A stretch of 17,233 bases of DNA from an uncultured Oscillospiraceae bacterium (GTDB lineage Bacteria > Bacillota > Clostridia > Oscillospirales > Oscillospiraceae): the NCBI GenBank assembly GCA_934636305.1, contig CAKUAM010000042.1, forward strand, positions 1-17,233, given 5' to 3'. The position numbers and the translations under genes were made by a program. Positions 5,376 through 14,900 of this stretch are shown piece by piece. Numbering within the stretch: the first letter of the stretch is position 1; every line of letters begins with the position of its first letter. Under the pieces are notes generated by a model, which saw only the letters and a list, made by a program, of their open reading frames with translations, had not been told where the DNA came from and did no database searches.

Positions 5376-7472
5376 TTAGTTTGCCCGATAAAGGAATGTG
5401 ACGATCTGTGCCCGTGTGCAGGCCGCATCCGGGCTAAATACACCAAAACCAGTACCGGTGGTGATGCGCTGGAAGACTGCCCATGCGACTGCCGTGGCGT
5501 AGTATTTGTCAGCGCTTACATCTGCAAAGCCACTGTTCCCAGCTGTGGGCTGACCGTTTGCTCTCCAGAGGAAGGTCACGACCTGTGCACGCGTGACAGT
5601 TGCGTCGGGGCTGAAGGCCTTCGCGCTGGTACCGTTGGTGATGCCGTGTTCAACAGCCCACAGAACAGCATCGTAGAAGTAATCATCCGCACGGACATCA
5701 GTGAAGGGGTTCGACTTAGAAGTCGGCTGCGGGCATCCAGCTGCTCTCCAGAGGAAGGTCACGACCTGTGCACGCGTGCAGGGGGCATCCGGGCTGAAGG
5801 TATAGCGGCTTGTGCCGGAGGTGATCCCCCGATCCACAGCCCACTTGACAGCATCGTAGAAGTAATCCCGGACAGTTACGTCATTGAACGGCAGCGAACC
5901 ATTTCCGAGTGCGCCGATGATTGCAGCCAGACCAGCATCAGAGAGATTCTTCGTCACGGTTACCGTGCAGCTTGCCGTGATGCTCGGATCGGCAGTGCTG
6001 GTAACCGTGATGGTCACTTTGCCTTCAGCAGCGCCTCTGACACGACCGTTCGCATCGACCGTCGCGGTCGTTCTATCAGAGCTCGTCCAGATGACATCGC
6101 GCTGCGTGGTGTCTGCGGGCGTGAAGACCGGCTCAAGCTGAATGGTCCCGCCAACGGAGACCGCTGCGTCGCGCAGCGCGATCGCCTCAATGGGGACGGG
6201 CTTGGCGGTGACGGTAACGGTGCAGGTCGCGCTCTTGCCGCCGGCGGTGGCTGTGATGGTCGTGGTGCCGACGCCAACCGCAGTGACCTTGCCGGTCTGG
6301 TCAACGGTCGCAACGTTCGTGTTACCGCTCTTCCAGGTGACTGTGCTGTCATCTGCATTTGCAGGCGCTACTGTAGCGGTCAGCTGCTTCGTATTGCTGA
6401 CCACCAGCGCCGTGCTGGTTTCGTTCAGCGTCACAGCGGAGACGGGAAGCTTCACAGTGACCTCACAGGTCGCGGTATAGCCGCCGTCCGCGGTGGTCAC
6501 GGTGATGGTCGCGGTACCCTTGCCGACAGCGGTCACAACGCCGTTCTCGACGGTCGCAACGGAGGTATCGGAGCTTACCCAAGTCACGTTCTTGTTTGTC
6601 GCGTCAGCAGGCAGGACCGTGGCAGTCAGAGTCTGCTTTTCGCCGACGTTCAGCGTGGTCTTATCCGGGGTCAGCGTGACGTCATTCGCGGCGACAGGCG
6701 CCGGAGAAACCTTCACGGTGCAGGTCGCGGTATATTTGCCGTCCTCTGTGGTCGCGGTGATGGTCGCCGAGCCCTTGCCGACAGCAGTGACCTTGCCATT
6801 CTGGTCAACGGTCGCAACGGCAGTATCGTCGCTCTTCCAGCTCACGTTTTTATTATTGGCGTTCTCCGGGGAGACCGTGGCAGTCAGCGTTTCCGATGCG
6901 CCGACTGTCAGGGCTGTTTCGCTCTTGCTGAGGGAAATGCCGGTGACCGCGACCGGCGCAGCGCTGATGGTCAGCGTCGCAGACGCAGTCAGCGCCTTGG
7001 CATCATCGTAGGGGATACCGTAATCAGAGGTAATCTCGACATCCTTAATACCGATCTCATAAGTCCCAGCCGCAGTGTTTGCAGGAATTGTAAATACCGC
7101 TGTCAAAAGACCGGATACAGTGATATTTTCAACGTTTTCTTCACTCCAATATACCTTGCCGTTATTAAGGTTATAATCAGAGCCGCCAAAACCGGGAAGC
7201 TCGCTGCTGATAGAGCTCAGTGTAAGTTCCTCCGGCCAATATAGCGTTCCGCTGAATCCATCTGCAGTGATGCTGTTCTGCATCGCAACAGTCAGTGTGA
7301 CCGTTTGATCAGAGCTTGACACGGACATCTGATCTATGCTGAGAGTGGCGCTCACACCCGTTCCCAGATTCTTTGCCGACGCCGTCAGGACAAACAAATT
7401 CAGGCAAAGAATTGCAGAAAGGACAAGCGCAAGGGTTTTCTTTGTTTTTTTCACAGATTTCATTCCTTTCAT
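5376..7472 (-). CDS. Cell-wall anchor: cohesin-like domain, four Big_2 domains, three SLH domains
   Basis: About 698 aa, secreted and expected to bind the cell wall. Using numbering from the GTG at 7481 (701 aa): a signal peptide to about residue 36 (Lys-rich start, hydrophobic LALVLSAILCLNLFVLTASA); a cohesin-like domain at about 45-173 (DGFSGTLYWPEELTL, then GKVYWSEENV, then AGTYEIGIKDVEI); four Big_2 Ig-like domains at about 178-258, 265-344, 347-425 and 429-510, each with the A-VTAVG-G-ATIT type motif; and three SLH domains at about 531-582, 592-642 and 651-701, ending TRAQVVTFLWRA. The start is uncertain among the GTG at 7481 and ATGs at 7472 and 7463; none has a well-spaced ribosome site. 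With only about 20 bases after the adaptor stop, translational coupling is likely. It is last in the operon and is the likely attachment point for the adaptor's dockerin (inference). Confidence 0.9.
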   Translation of the reverse strand: MKGMKSVKKTKKTLALVLSAILCLNLFVLTASAKNLGTGVSATLSIDQMSVSSSDQTVTLTVAMQNSITADGFSGTLYWPEELTLSSISSELPGFGGSDYNLNNGKVYWSEENVENITVSGLLTAVFTIPANTAAGTYEIGIKDVEITSDYGIPYDDAKALTASATLTISAAPVAVTGISLSKSETALTVGASETLTATVSPENANNKNVSWKSDDTAVATVDQNGKVTAVGKGSATITATTEDGKYTATCTVKVSPAPVAANDVTLTPDKTTLNVGEKQTLTATVLPADATNKNVTWVSSDTSVATVENGVVTAVGKGTATITVTTADGGYTATCEVTVKLPVSAVTLNETSTALVVSNTKQLTATVAPANADDSTVTWKSGNTNVATVDQTGKVTAVGVGTTTITATAGGKSATCTVTVTAKPVPIEAIALRDAAVSVGGTIQLEPVFTPADTTQRDVIWTSSDRTTATVDANGRVRGAAEGKVTITVTSTADPSITASCTVTVTKNLSDAGLAAIIGALGNGSLPFNDVTVRDYFYDAVKWAVDRGITSGTSRYTFSPDAPCTRAQVVTFLWRAAGCPQPTSKSNPFTDVRADDYFYDAVLWAVEHGITNGTSAKAFSPDATVTRAQVVTFLWRANGQPTAGNSGFADVSADKYYATAVAWAVFQRITTGTGFGVFSPDAACTRAQIVTFLYRAN

Positions 7473-7493
7473 TTTTAACACATGATCAACAGC

Positions 7494-8855
7494 TTACCAT
7501 GAAAGCTCAATTTTACCAAGGAATGCCGCCTTCAGCTGTGTAATATCGCTGCCTTTAATCTCGCCGTCAGACACAATGTCCCCTGCAAAGATCTGAAGCT
7601 CAGTAAGCGGAGTTTTAAGTTTACCGAGGCATCCGGCTTTCAGCTGTGTAATGTCGCTGCCTTTAATCTCTCCGTCGCCGTTGATGTCACCCTTGATAAC
7701 CAAGACCACGTCCGTGATGCCCTCCGGGACCTCAAAGCTGTAGCTGCCGTCTCCGTTGTCTGTTGGCGTGATGGCAACATACTTGCCGCCCTCCAGATAA
7801 CCGAGCTTGCAGGCATTCTGCGAAGTGACCGTTACGGTCTGACCGATGACAGTGTATTTTTCCACACCGACCGCGATGTCCGTGACCTTGATCGCACCAG
7901 TGGTCGAGCCGCCAGTCGTGGAGCCGCCAGTCGTGGAGCCGCCAGTCGTGGAGCCACCGGTCGTGGAGCCGCCCGTCGTGGAGCCGCCAGTGGTCGAGCC
8001 GCCTGTTGTAGAACCGCCTGTAGTCGAGCCGCCTGTCGTAGAGCCACCGGTCGTGGAGCCGCCCGTCGTGGAGCCACCGGTCGTGGAGCCGCCCGTGGTG
8101 GAGCCGCCAGTCGTCGAGCCACCAGTCGTCGAGCCGCCAGTGGTCGAGCCGCCAGTTGTAGAACCGCCAGTCGTCGAGCCGCCGGTCGTAGAGCCACCCG
8201 TCGTGGAACCGCCAGTCGTCGAGCCACCAGTCGTGGAGCTGCCAGTGGTCGAGCCGCCCGTGGTAGAACCGCCTGTAGTCGAGCCGCCGGTCGTAGAGCC
8301 ACCGGTTGTGGAGCCGCCAGTGGTGGAACCACCAGTCGTAGAACCGCCAGTGGACTCAGCAATGGTCACGCCGCCCGGAACGGAAACTGCGGCAACCGTT
8401 TCGCCTTCTTTGGCAAACAGTTCCTTTGCCGTTACGCTGACAGCGGCCTCACCAGCAGCACCCTCTTTTACAAGGAAGGTCAGCGTAAAGATGGTGCTGT
8501 CATCTTTGACAAGAGTGGTATTCATAAACGTAACGATATTCTCTTTCGGGTTCGACGCATAAGTGCCGCTCAGGTACGGAATCTCTACCGTTTTCCCTGC
8601 AATCTCCACGTTGTATGCCGTATTGATGGACTGCAGCGCAAGCTTGCTGCTGTCATATCCGATTTCCCAGGCAGCGCTCAAAAAGCCGGGGTTGTTCTCG
8701 ATGCTGACAGCCAGCGTCACTTCGTCTCCGGCGTTTGCAGCCTCTGTCCAGCTTTCTACCGTGATCTTCGCAGCATCATCCGCGAGAACCGACAGCGAAA
8801 GCGAGAACACCAGCAGCAGCGCCAGCAGCATGCTCAGTATCCGCATTTTTTTCAT
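7494..8855 (-). CDS. Adaptor scaffoldin: cohesin, Ser/Thr/Gly repeat linker, X-like module, dockerin
   Basis: A 453-aa secreted protein. Residues 1 to about 25 are a signal peptide ([20 protein letters not shown]). Residues about 28-166 are a cohesin domain ([20 protein letters not shown], then [11 protein letters not shown], then [17 protein letters not shown]). Residues about 168-320 are some 30 near-perfect STTGG repeats. Residues about 321-387 are a small beta module preceding the dockerin. A dockerin ends the protein, with two EF-hand-like loops [20 protein letters not shown] and [20 protein letters not shown]; in the second loop the usual Asn at position 3 is Val. The ATG at 8855 has GAAAGGA 9 bases upstream and opens directly on the signal peptide. 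A cohesin plus a dockerin in one protein is the pattern of cellulosomal adaptor scaffoldins. Its cohesin may hold the giant enzyme while its dockerin docks on the SLH anchor (inference). Confidence 0.92.
   Translation of the reverse strand: MKKMRILSMLLALLLVFSLSLSVLADDAAKITVESWTEAANAGDEVTLAVSIENNPGFLSAAWEIGYDSSKLALQSINTAYNVEIAGKTVEIPYLSGTYASNPKENIVTFMNTTLVKDDSTIFTLTFLVKEGAAGEAAVSVTAKELFAKEGETVAAVSVPGGVTIAESTGGSTTGGSTTGGSTTGGSTTGGSTTGGSTTGGSTTGSSTTGGSTTGGSTTGGSTTGGSTTGGSTTGGSTTGGSTTGGSTTGGSTTGGSTTGGSTTGGSTTGGSTTGGSTTGGSTTGGSTTGGSTTGGSTTGGSTTGGSTTGGSTTGGSTTGAIKVTDIAVGVEKYTVIGQTVTVTSQNACKLGYLEGGKYVAITPTDNGDGSYSFEVPEGITDVVLVIKGDINGDGEIKGSDITQLKAGCLGKLKTPLTELQIFAGDIVSDGEIKGSDITQLKAAFLGKIELSW
7896..8354 (-). 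repeat. 15-bp tandem repeat array (about 30 units) encoding STTGG
   Basis: On the plus strand the unit is about GAGCCGCCAGTCGTG and it repeats in phase with the codons. Units differ mostly at third positions (GTCGTG, GTGGTC, GTTGTA), so the DNA has diverged while the peptide is nearly constant; one unit carries a Gly-to-Ser change. It forms a flexible, likely O-glycosylated linker. Confidence 0.95.
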
Positions 8856-8890
8856 GTTATCAAATCCTTTCGTTTTACTTTCTATCTCAT

Positions 8891-8920
8891 CCCGCATCCC
8901 ATTATCAGATGGGATGCGGG
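8891..8920 (-). promoter_or_regulatory. Intercistronic 12-bp stem-loop between enzyme and adaptor genes
   Basis: Perfect arms CCCGCATCCCAT (8891-8902) and ATGGGATGCGGG (8909-8920) with a 6-base loop, between the stop of the giant gene (8953) and the start of the adaptor gene (8855). No T-run follows on the minus strand, so an mRNA processing or stabilising element, or a leaky terminator, is more likely than a full terminator. Confidence 0.6.
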
Positions 8921-8952
8921 TAAATCGGAAGAAAGGAGAAAACAGTGTTTTC

Positions 8953-11900
8953 TCAATCCTCTATTCCAGCCACACGTCGGAGCAGAAGCACAGCGTCGTA
9001 GCTGTTTACCACGCCGTTTCCGTCAATGTCGGCGTACTGCAGATTGAAATCATCATCGTCAAAGCTGGCAGCGTAGCGAAGGATCAGAACCGCATCATAA
9101 GTGTTTACAACGCCGTTCATGTTCACATCGCCCACCTCGTAGAGCGTCTCTGCGAAGGCACTGTCCAGATAGGCAATGCGTTTTGTGAGCCAGCTGCGCA
9201 TATCGGCAAGAACGGAAGCATAAGTCGCACCCTGCCAGATGTGTCCGGTCTTATCCGGTTCACCGACGCGGATATAGTCCCAAAGGACGAAGTTCATTGC
9301 CGCGCTGTCCGTCAGACGTGCTGCATAATCGTTGACCGCGCCGTTTTCCGCAAGCAGTTTCTTTGCCAGCGGTGCGAAGGTCTCCGTGTAGCAGCGAAGA
9401 ACTGCCGCGTGGAAATCCGGGATTTGGATCAGCGCCTGCGCCAGATAGTGATAGTCCGTGGTCTCCGGGCTGATCTGCTTCGTCCAGCCGGTACCGAGCG
9501 TCATATCCTGATCCCAGATGGGACCTGCGTACATTTTTTCACCGGCATCCTTATAGAAATATAGCGAGGAAACGAAGCCGTCGGGGTTGAGTGCAAGCTC
9601 CTGCATCAGGAAAATCTTCACAAGGGAATCCCGGTCGACATAGTCGTAATAATGCTTGCCTGTTGACTTGTTATAGCCTGTGTATGCACCGGTTTCGTCT
9701 GTGGCATAGACAGCGTCCTCAAACGCCTGATAGTATTCGCTGATGTAGCGCATGGCTTTCTCGCCGCACCATTCCGGGCTCTTGACGTTCATGCCCTTGC
9801 CCTGACGGGTGATAAAGCCGCTGACCTCGTCGGGACGGTCATGATTCAGCTCCAGCAGATAGCCGCCCGTGATGTTCTCCGGCTCTGTAAGCCCTGTTGC
9901 GTAGAAATACGTCATGCCATAGGCGTTTTTGCCGCTGGTCGTCTGCATATCCGTGCCATAGCCCGGATTTCGCTCTTTATACGCATCTTCCATGTCGGTG
10001 ATAGCGACGCCAGTCGATTTGACGGTGTTCTTTTCGCTCAGCAGATACACGCCGCGATATTCGCCGTCGTAGTACAGGTTCACCCAATTGCAGCTTGCCG
10101 TATACGGCATCTGCAGGCTGGCTGCCATGTCCTTGAACAGCTTGTCGTGCATCAAGGTCGCGTCAAAGTAGTTCGCGAGCAGGACCCATGTCTTCACGTT
10201 TTCGCCGGTTTGCAGCAGATTAGAGGCTGTTTCCAGTTTGATCTGATACGATTTCTTTTCGGCGTACGTGAAGGTAGAATTGCCGCGTGCCTTGAGCTCG
10301 GTGATGTTCGTCGCGCTGATCTTGCTTCCGTCCGCGTCGATCATCCGGAGCGCCGCCGTCGTGGTGTTCTGCTTGCTCACGTCGACATAGGCGCGCCCCT
10401 GCGCGCTCGCGTCCGTGCTTGTCAGATAAACGGTCGGAAGGCTCGTCGCCTGCATGACGCGGACGGTGAACGCCGTGCCGTTTCCGATCTTTGCAGTGAT
10501 GGTCCGATAGCCGTTCGTCTCGGAAGCCAGCGCCGAAACATCCAGCGGATCTGTGCTGGAAACGTTCTGGCTGCTCAGATCGCCCGTCACCACCAGATCA
10601 CCGGTCTCAGCCGAGCGCGTGAACACGGCGTTCAGGCTCGCAAGGTTTGCCGAAGCGGGCAGGAAGAGGTAGTTCGTGCCGTCAACCTGAACCGCCGGGA
10701 TCTGCACGCCGTCTACCGTCGCGGTCATCGCCGTTACGTCAGCCGAAATAGGAGCGGTTCGTGCGCGGAGGGTATTGGACCATTTGGGACTGGTGTAGAC
10801 CTTGTCGTTTTCCGTCGGAACTTTGGTGCGGCCAGCCGCTACAAAGTAATACTCCGTGTCCTCTTTTAGACCTGTAACCGTAATGGTAGTTTCGGCAGTG
10901 GTTCCCATGGAAGTCCGGCGTTCGTTATCCTTGTCGCACTGGTAAACTTCATAATATTCCGCACCAAGCGCGGCATTCCATGTAAGGGTTAGGGAGTTTT
11001 CCGCAGCAGAGAAAACCGCCAGCTTCGTCACATCGTTGGGCACAATGTAATAGGTCAGCGTTTTATTGCCGTAGTAATCTCCTCGGCCTTCGTATTTGAT
11101 CTCGGCCTTGCCGACATTCTTGCTGTCCGGCCACTCGACATACAGATCGGGGATGCGCCCGTTGATGAGATTGGCGTCATTATTCTGCGTCAGCACATAG
11201 TCGCCGCGTTTGGCAAAGCTGCCGGGACGGACACCGATGCCAGTGTAGTAGTAGTTGGGATCCTTGTCGTTCTCCCGCGGATTTTCGGGGCTTCCGAATT
11301 TGAAGACGATATCTGCGCTGTTAATATCAATGCCCTGCGTATGGCAGACCGTGCAGATGTGGTTTCCATCCCACTTGTGATCGACAGGTCGCTGAATATC
11401 CGACCGGTCCGTCGTTTTACACTGCGGGCAGGTGTAGGTGATATAGCCAGCCGTCACGCAGGTGCGGCTGTCGCTCTGCTCGGTGAGATAGGCGTAGCCA
11501 TCTGCGCAGGCATGGTATCTGCTGTCACCCTGCGATACGAATCTATTTTTTTCCGGTGCGCCGTTCGTAAGAATGACCTGTTTTCCGTCCGTGGTGGAGA
11601 GCAGGCCACTGAAGGCGTAGGCTCCTCTGGGCTGCAGCGGCTTGCCGCAGATCGCGCAGGTGATCGTTTGGGAGGTCATATCGTACTGGCTGGCGCTGTT
11701 TACCGTATGCTTGCCAAGCTCGCAGTCAGTGCGGGTCTTGGTGTAGGTATCCAACAACTCCTTGCCGTCGTATTTCATGGCCTTGACCGTAAAGGCCGCG
11801 TCCGTTGCCTGCACCGTGAGGTACATACCGCCGTAGTCATTGTGCGCGATCGCATTTGCGTATATGTCGCGCTTACGGAACTCATTGCTCTTGCTGCTGA

Positions 11901-14900
11901 GGTCGCCGCAGACATAGTACACAACGCCCTTTCTGCTGTCTTCCGCCTGCGCTTGACCGCCGAGCATGGGATAGGTGCGGGCATAGGCATGGTCATCGCC
12001 GCCGAATACGAAGTCAAAGCCTGCCTTTTCGATGCTGGAAAGGATCTCCGGCGTTGCGGAAACGGACTCGGTGCCGTAGATCGGCTCATGCGCCACAAGA
12101 ACCTTCCAGATGCAGTCGGTAGTCAGGTTTTCGGCAATGTCCGCCAGTGCGTCGGATAGCTTCGTGCCGTTGTTTACGACAACCACGCAGACCTTGCCAT
12201 ATTCCATCTTGTACCAGCTGTTCTGCGTGCTGGCCGGCAGGTCGTAGATCGCGCCATTGATCTTGCCCTCGGCGTCGCCATAATACTCATGGTTGCCCAG
12301 AACATGGATCAGGTCTACACCGCCTAGACTTTCGCTGTTGACTATTGTCAGAAACGGATGCCAGTTCTTGATGTATTCCGTCACATTGTCGATGGCGTCG
12401 CCGGTCTGAACGGCAAAGTCATAAGAAACCGTGTCCTCCTTGAGGACTTCCAGCACATGGGCAAGGTTCGCAGTCTCCGTGGACTGAATATCGCCGAGAA
12501 TAAAGAAGTTTGTGGCTTCCGCGTCTGCGGCGGGCATTTTGAAGCTCTGTGTATCAGACCATGTCGACCCATCGCCCACCTGATAGTAGTAGGTGGTGCC
12601 GGGTGTCAGACCGGTAAGCGTCACCTGATTGCTCCGCAGTGCATCGCCGTGGCTGCTCTGCACAAAGGTCTGAAGCGCAGATGTTCCATCCACCGTATCG
12701 GCACCGCTGAGCGCGGCATCGGTGGAATACTTTACCTGTGCCTTTGCTGCAGAGTCATCGATCTGGGTAAGCCAGGTAATGCTCTTGGTGCCGGGCACGA
12801 TCACGCCGTTGGTGAGAATGCCGAAAGGCTTGCCGCTGTTTTCAGCCGTTTTTTCACAGACGATCACGCGCTGGTTCCAGGAGCGACCGCCGCCAGTTTT
12901 CTCGGCGTAGAAGGTGTACTCGCCCGGCGCATCAAAGGTTTTGCGGAAGGTACCCTTCATATCCGTGCTGCCAAGCTTCGTGCTTGTGCCGTCACTGCCC
13001 ACCTGATAGATATCTGCGCGCGAAACGGTTGCGCCATTGGCATCCGTTACGGTCAGCTCGGTCGGCATTCCGGCAATCGCCTGCTTGCAGTTGAGCTGAT
13101 AGTCCGCTTTTAAGGGGATAGCCTTCTCCTCACCGGAGAATGTATAAGCAGTTTCGGTTCCGCTGCTGTCCGTAACAGTGTAGCTGCCCTGCGTCACTGT
13201 GCATTTCAGTTTGCTGTCCGACGCGGCATTCTCAGGGATCGTGATGATGAGATAGCCCAGCTCGGAAACATAGTTATAATCCGTGTCCTGCGCACTGGTC
13301 AGCATTGCCCGCTGTGCCTGTACGGTCTGCTTCGTGACTGTGATCTTCGCAAGTCCCTTAGCAAGCGCATTTTGATCCAATGTCAAATTATAGTTGCCAA
13401 GCGGTTCGACCGTCGCTCCCGTAAGATACTTCGCGGCATTGCCCATGGCGCTGAAATCCACCGTCAGCTCTGCCTTTGTGACAGTCTCGCCAGTGTTATT
13501 TACGATAGCAAAGACGTATTCCTTGCCGATCTCCGGCGCCTCGGGCTGCGGCACGATATCGACGGCGGAGCGCACGCCCTCGGTGTTCTCCACGCGGAAG
13601 GTGCGGGTCTCGGTCGTCACGTTGCCATAGAAGTCCTTGAGCCGGATGGTGAGCGTATGTGTGCCGTTGCGGAGGTTCACGCCCTTGAGATAGAGCGAAC
13701 CGTTGTTGATCTCCAGCTTGCTGGTGTAGTCCGTGCCGTCCAGCAGCACGCGGATGCCGCTCGTATCAATGCCGGTGGCATACTTATCGGTCTGTTCACT
13801 GTCTGAGTAGACGGCGTTGAAGGTGAGATTGCCGCTGCTCAGCACGGTGGAGCCGTCACTCACCAACGCCGTGCCGGAGGAGGTCTCCGTGACCGATTCC
13901 AGCACCGGTCGGGTCACGTCGTTGGTATTCGTGCCGTAGATGAACTGGAAATTATCAATGTAAATATATCCCGAGCCTTTTTTACAGTTCTGCGGAGAAG
14001 TTATGCGAATAGCATAGGCGCGGCACATATCAACTGGCATCTGAAGCGTTGAAATATCCGCCTCGACCCAGGTCCACCCCTTTCCTGCCCAGTCAGAAAG
14101 CGTACTACCACTGACAGTTCCATCTGCGTTGTAGCTCTTGTACTGGAAATAGCTTGTAGTACCAACCAGTTGGCCATCAAAATACGAAGTTGAACCATCC
14201 TCATTTATCGCCATATGAGCTGTTGGAGTCAGAGTTCCGCTCTCCGTTGATGCACCGCCTTTCAGGATTGCTTTCAGTTGTGTTCCATCGCCGCCAAAAT
14301 CTGTCGGCACATTGATCCATAAACCGAGCTTGGTCGGCTGTAGCGTATTCAGCAGCATATCCCCAGAAAAGCCGAAATCTGCCGACATTGCTTGTGTCAA
14401 ATTTCTTTCGCCGCCAAAGTCGAATCCAATCTTGAAAGCATACTGCCCAAAACGGACATTTTCATCTTCATCAGCGCTGACAACCTGATTTCCGTCATCC
14501 AGGAACCGAACTCCTTTACTACTGGTATCGCGGATCCAGATTCGATCAGCCCGGACTTCGTCCGGTGTCAGATAACCGTTATTTCCTTCACCACTGGACG
14601 GTCCCACATGACAAGACCAATAGTTTGCTGCAGAAGCAGTTTCGCCACCCGCAATGTGATCTTCGAAGTCCATGATGACATATGGTTCCATGCCGACAAC
14701 AACATCCACATGTCCAGTGATATCAGGCTGTTTGGTCAATGCGGTCTGTACAGTAGCACGCAAAGAAGTGTCATTATCCGCAACAAACCTGTTGCCGATG
14801 AATTTTCCCAGAATAGCAACATGTACAGTGCTGCTTTCACCTTGCTGTATGGTTGCGTTGACTCGTTGTGTTCCATCGGAGTCCGGAAAAACTTCGAGGT

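Noticed and set aside
5325..7244. 639-codon plus-strand open frame opposite the anchor gene
   Set aside because: It is the shadow of repetitive, GC-rich Big_2 and SLH coding sequence; it has no ribosome site, no recognisable domain, and odd composition, while the minus strand gives clear domains.
7896..8354. Possible CRISPR array
   Set aside because: The units are contiguous 15-bp codon repeats without spacers, inside a gene, and no cas genes are nearby.
7846..8562. Plus-strand frame encoding many PPVVE repeats
   Set aside because: It is the reverse complement of the STTGG array. The minus-strand reading has a cohesin before it and a dockerin after it in the same frame.
9841..13113. Several long plus-strand frames opposite the giant gene
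   Set aside because: They lack ribosome sites and domains, and follow the codon structure of the minus-strand gene.
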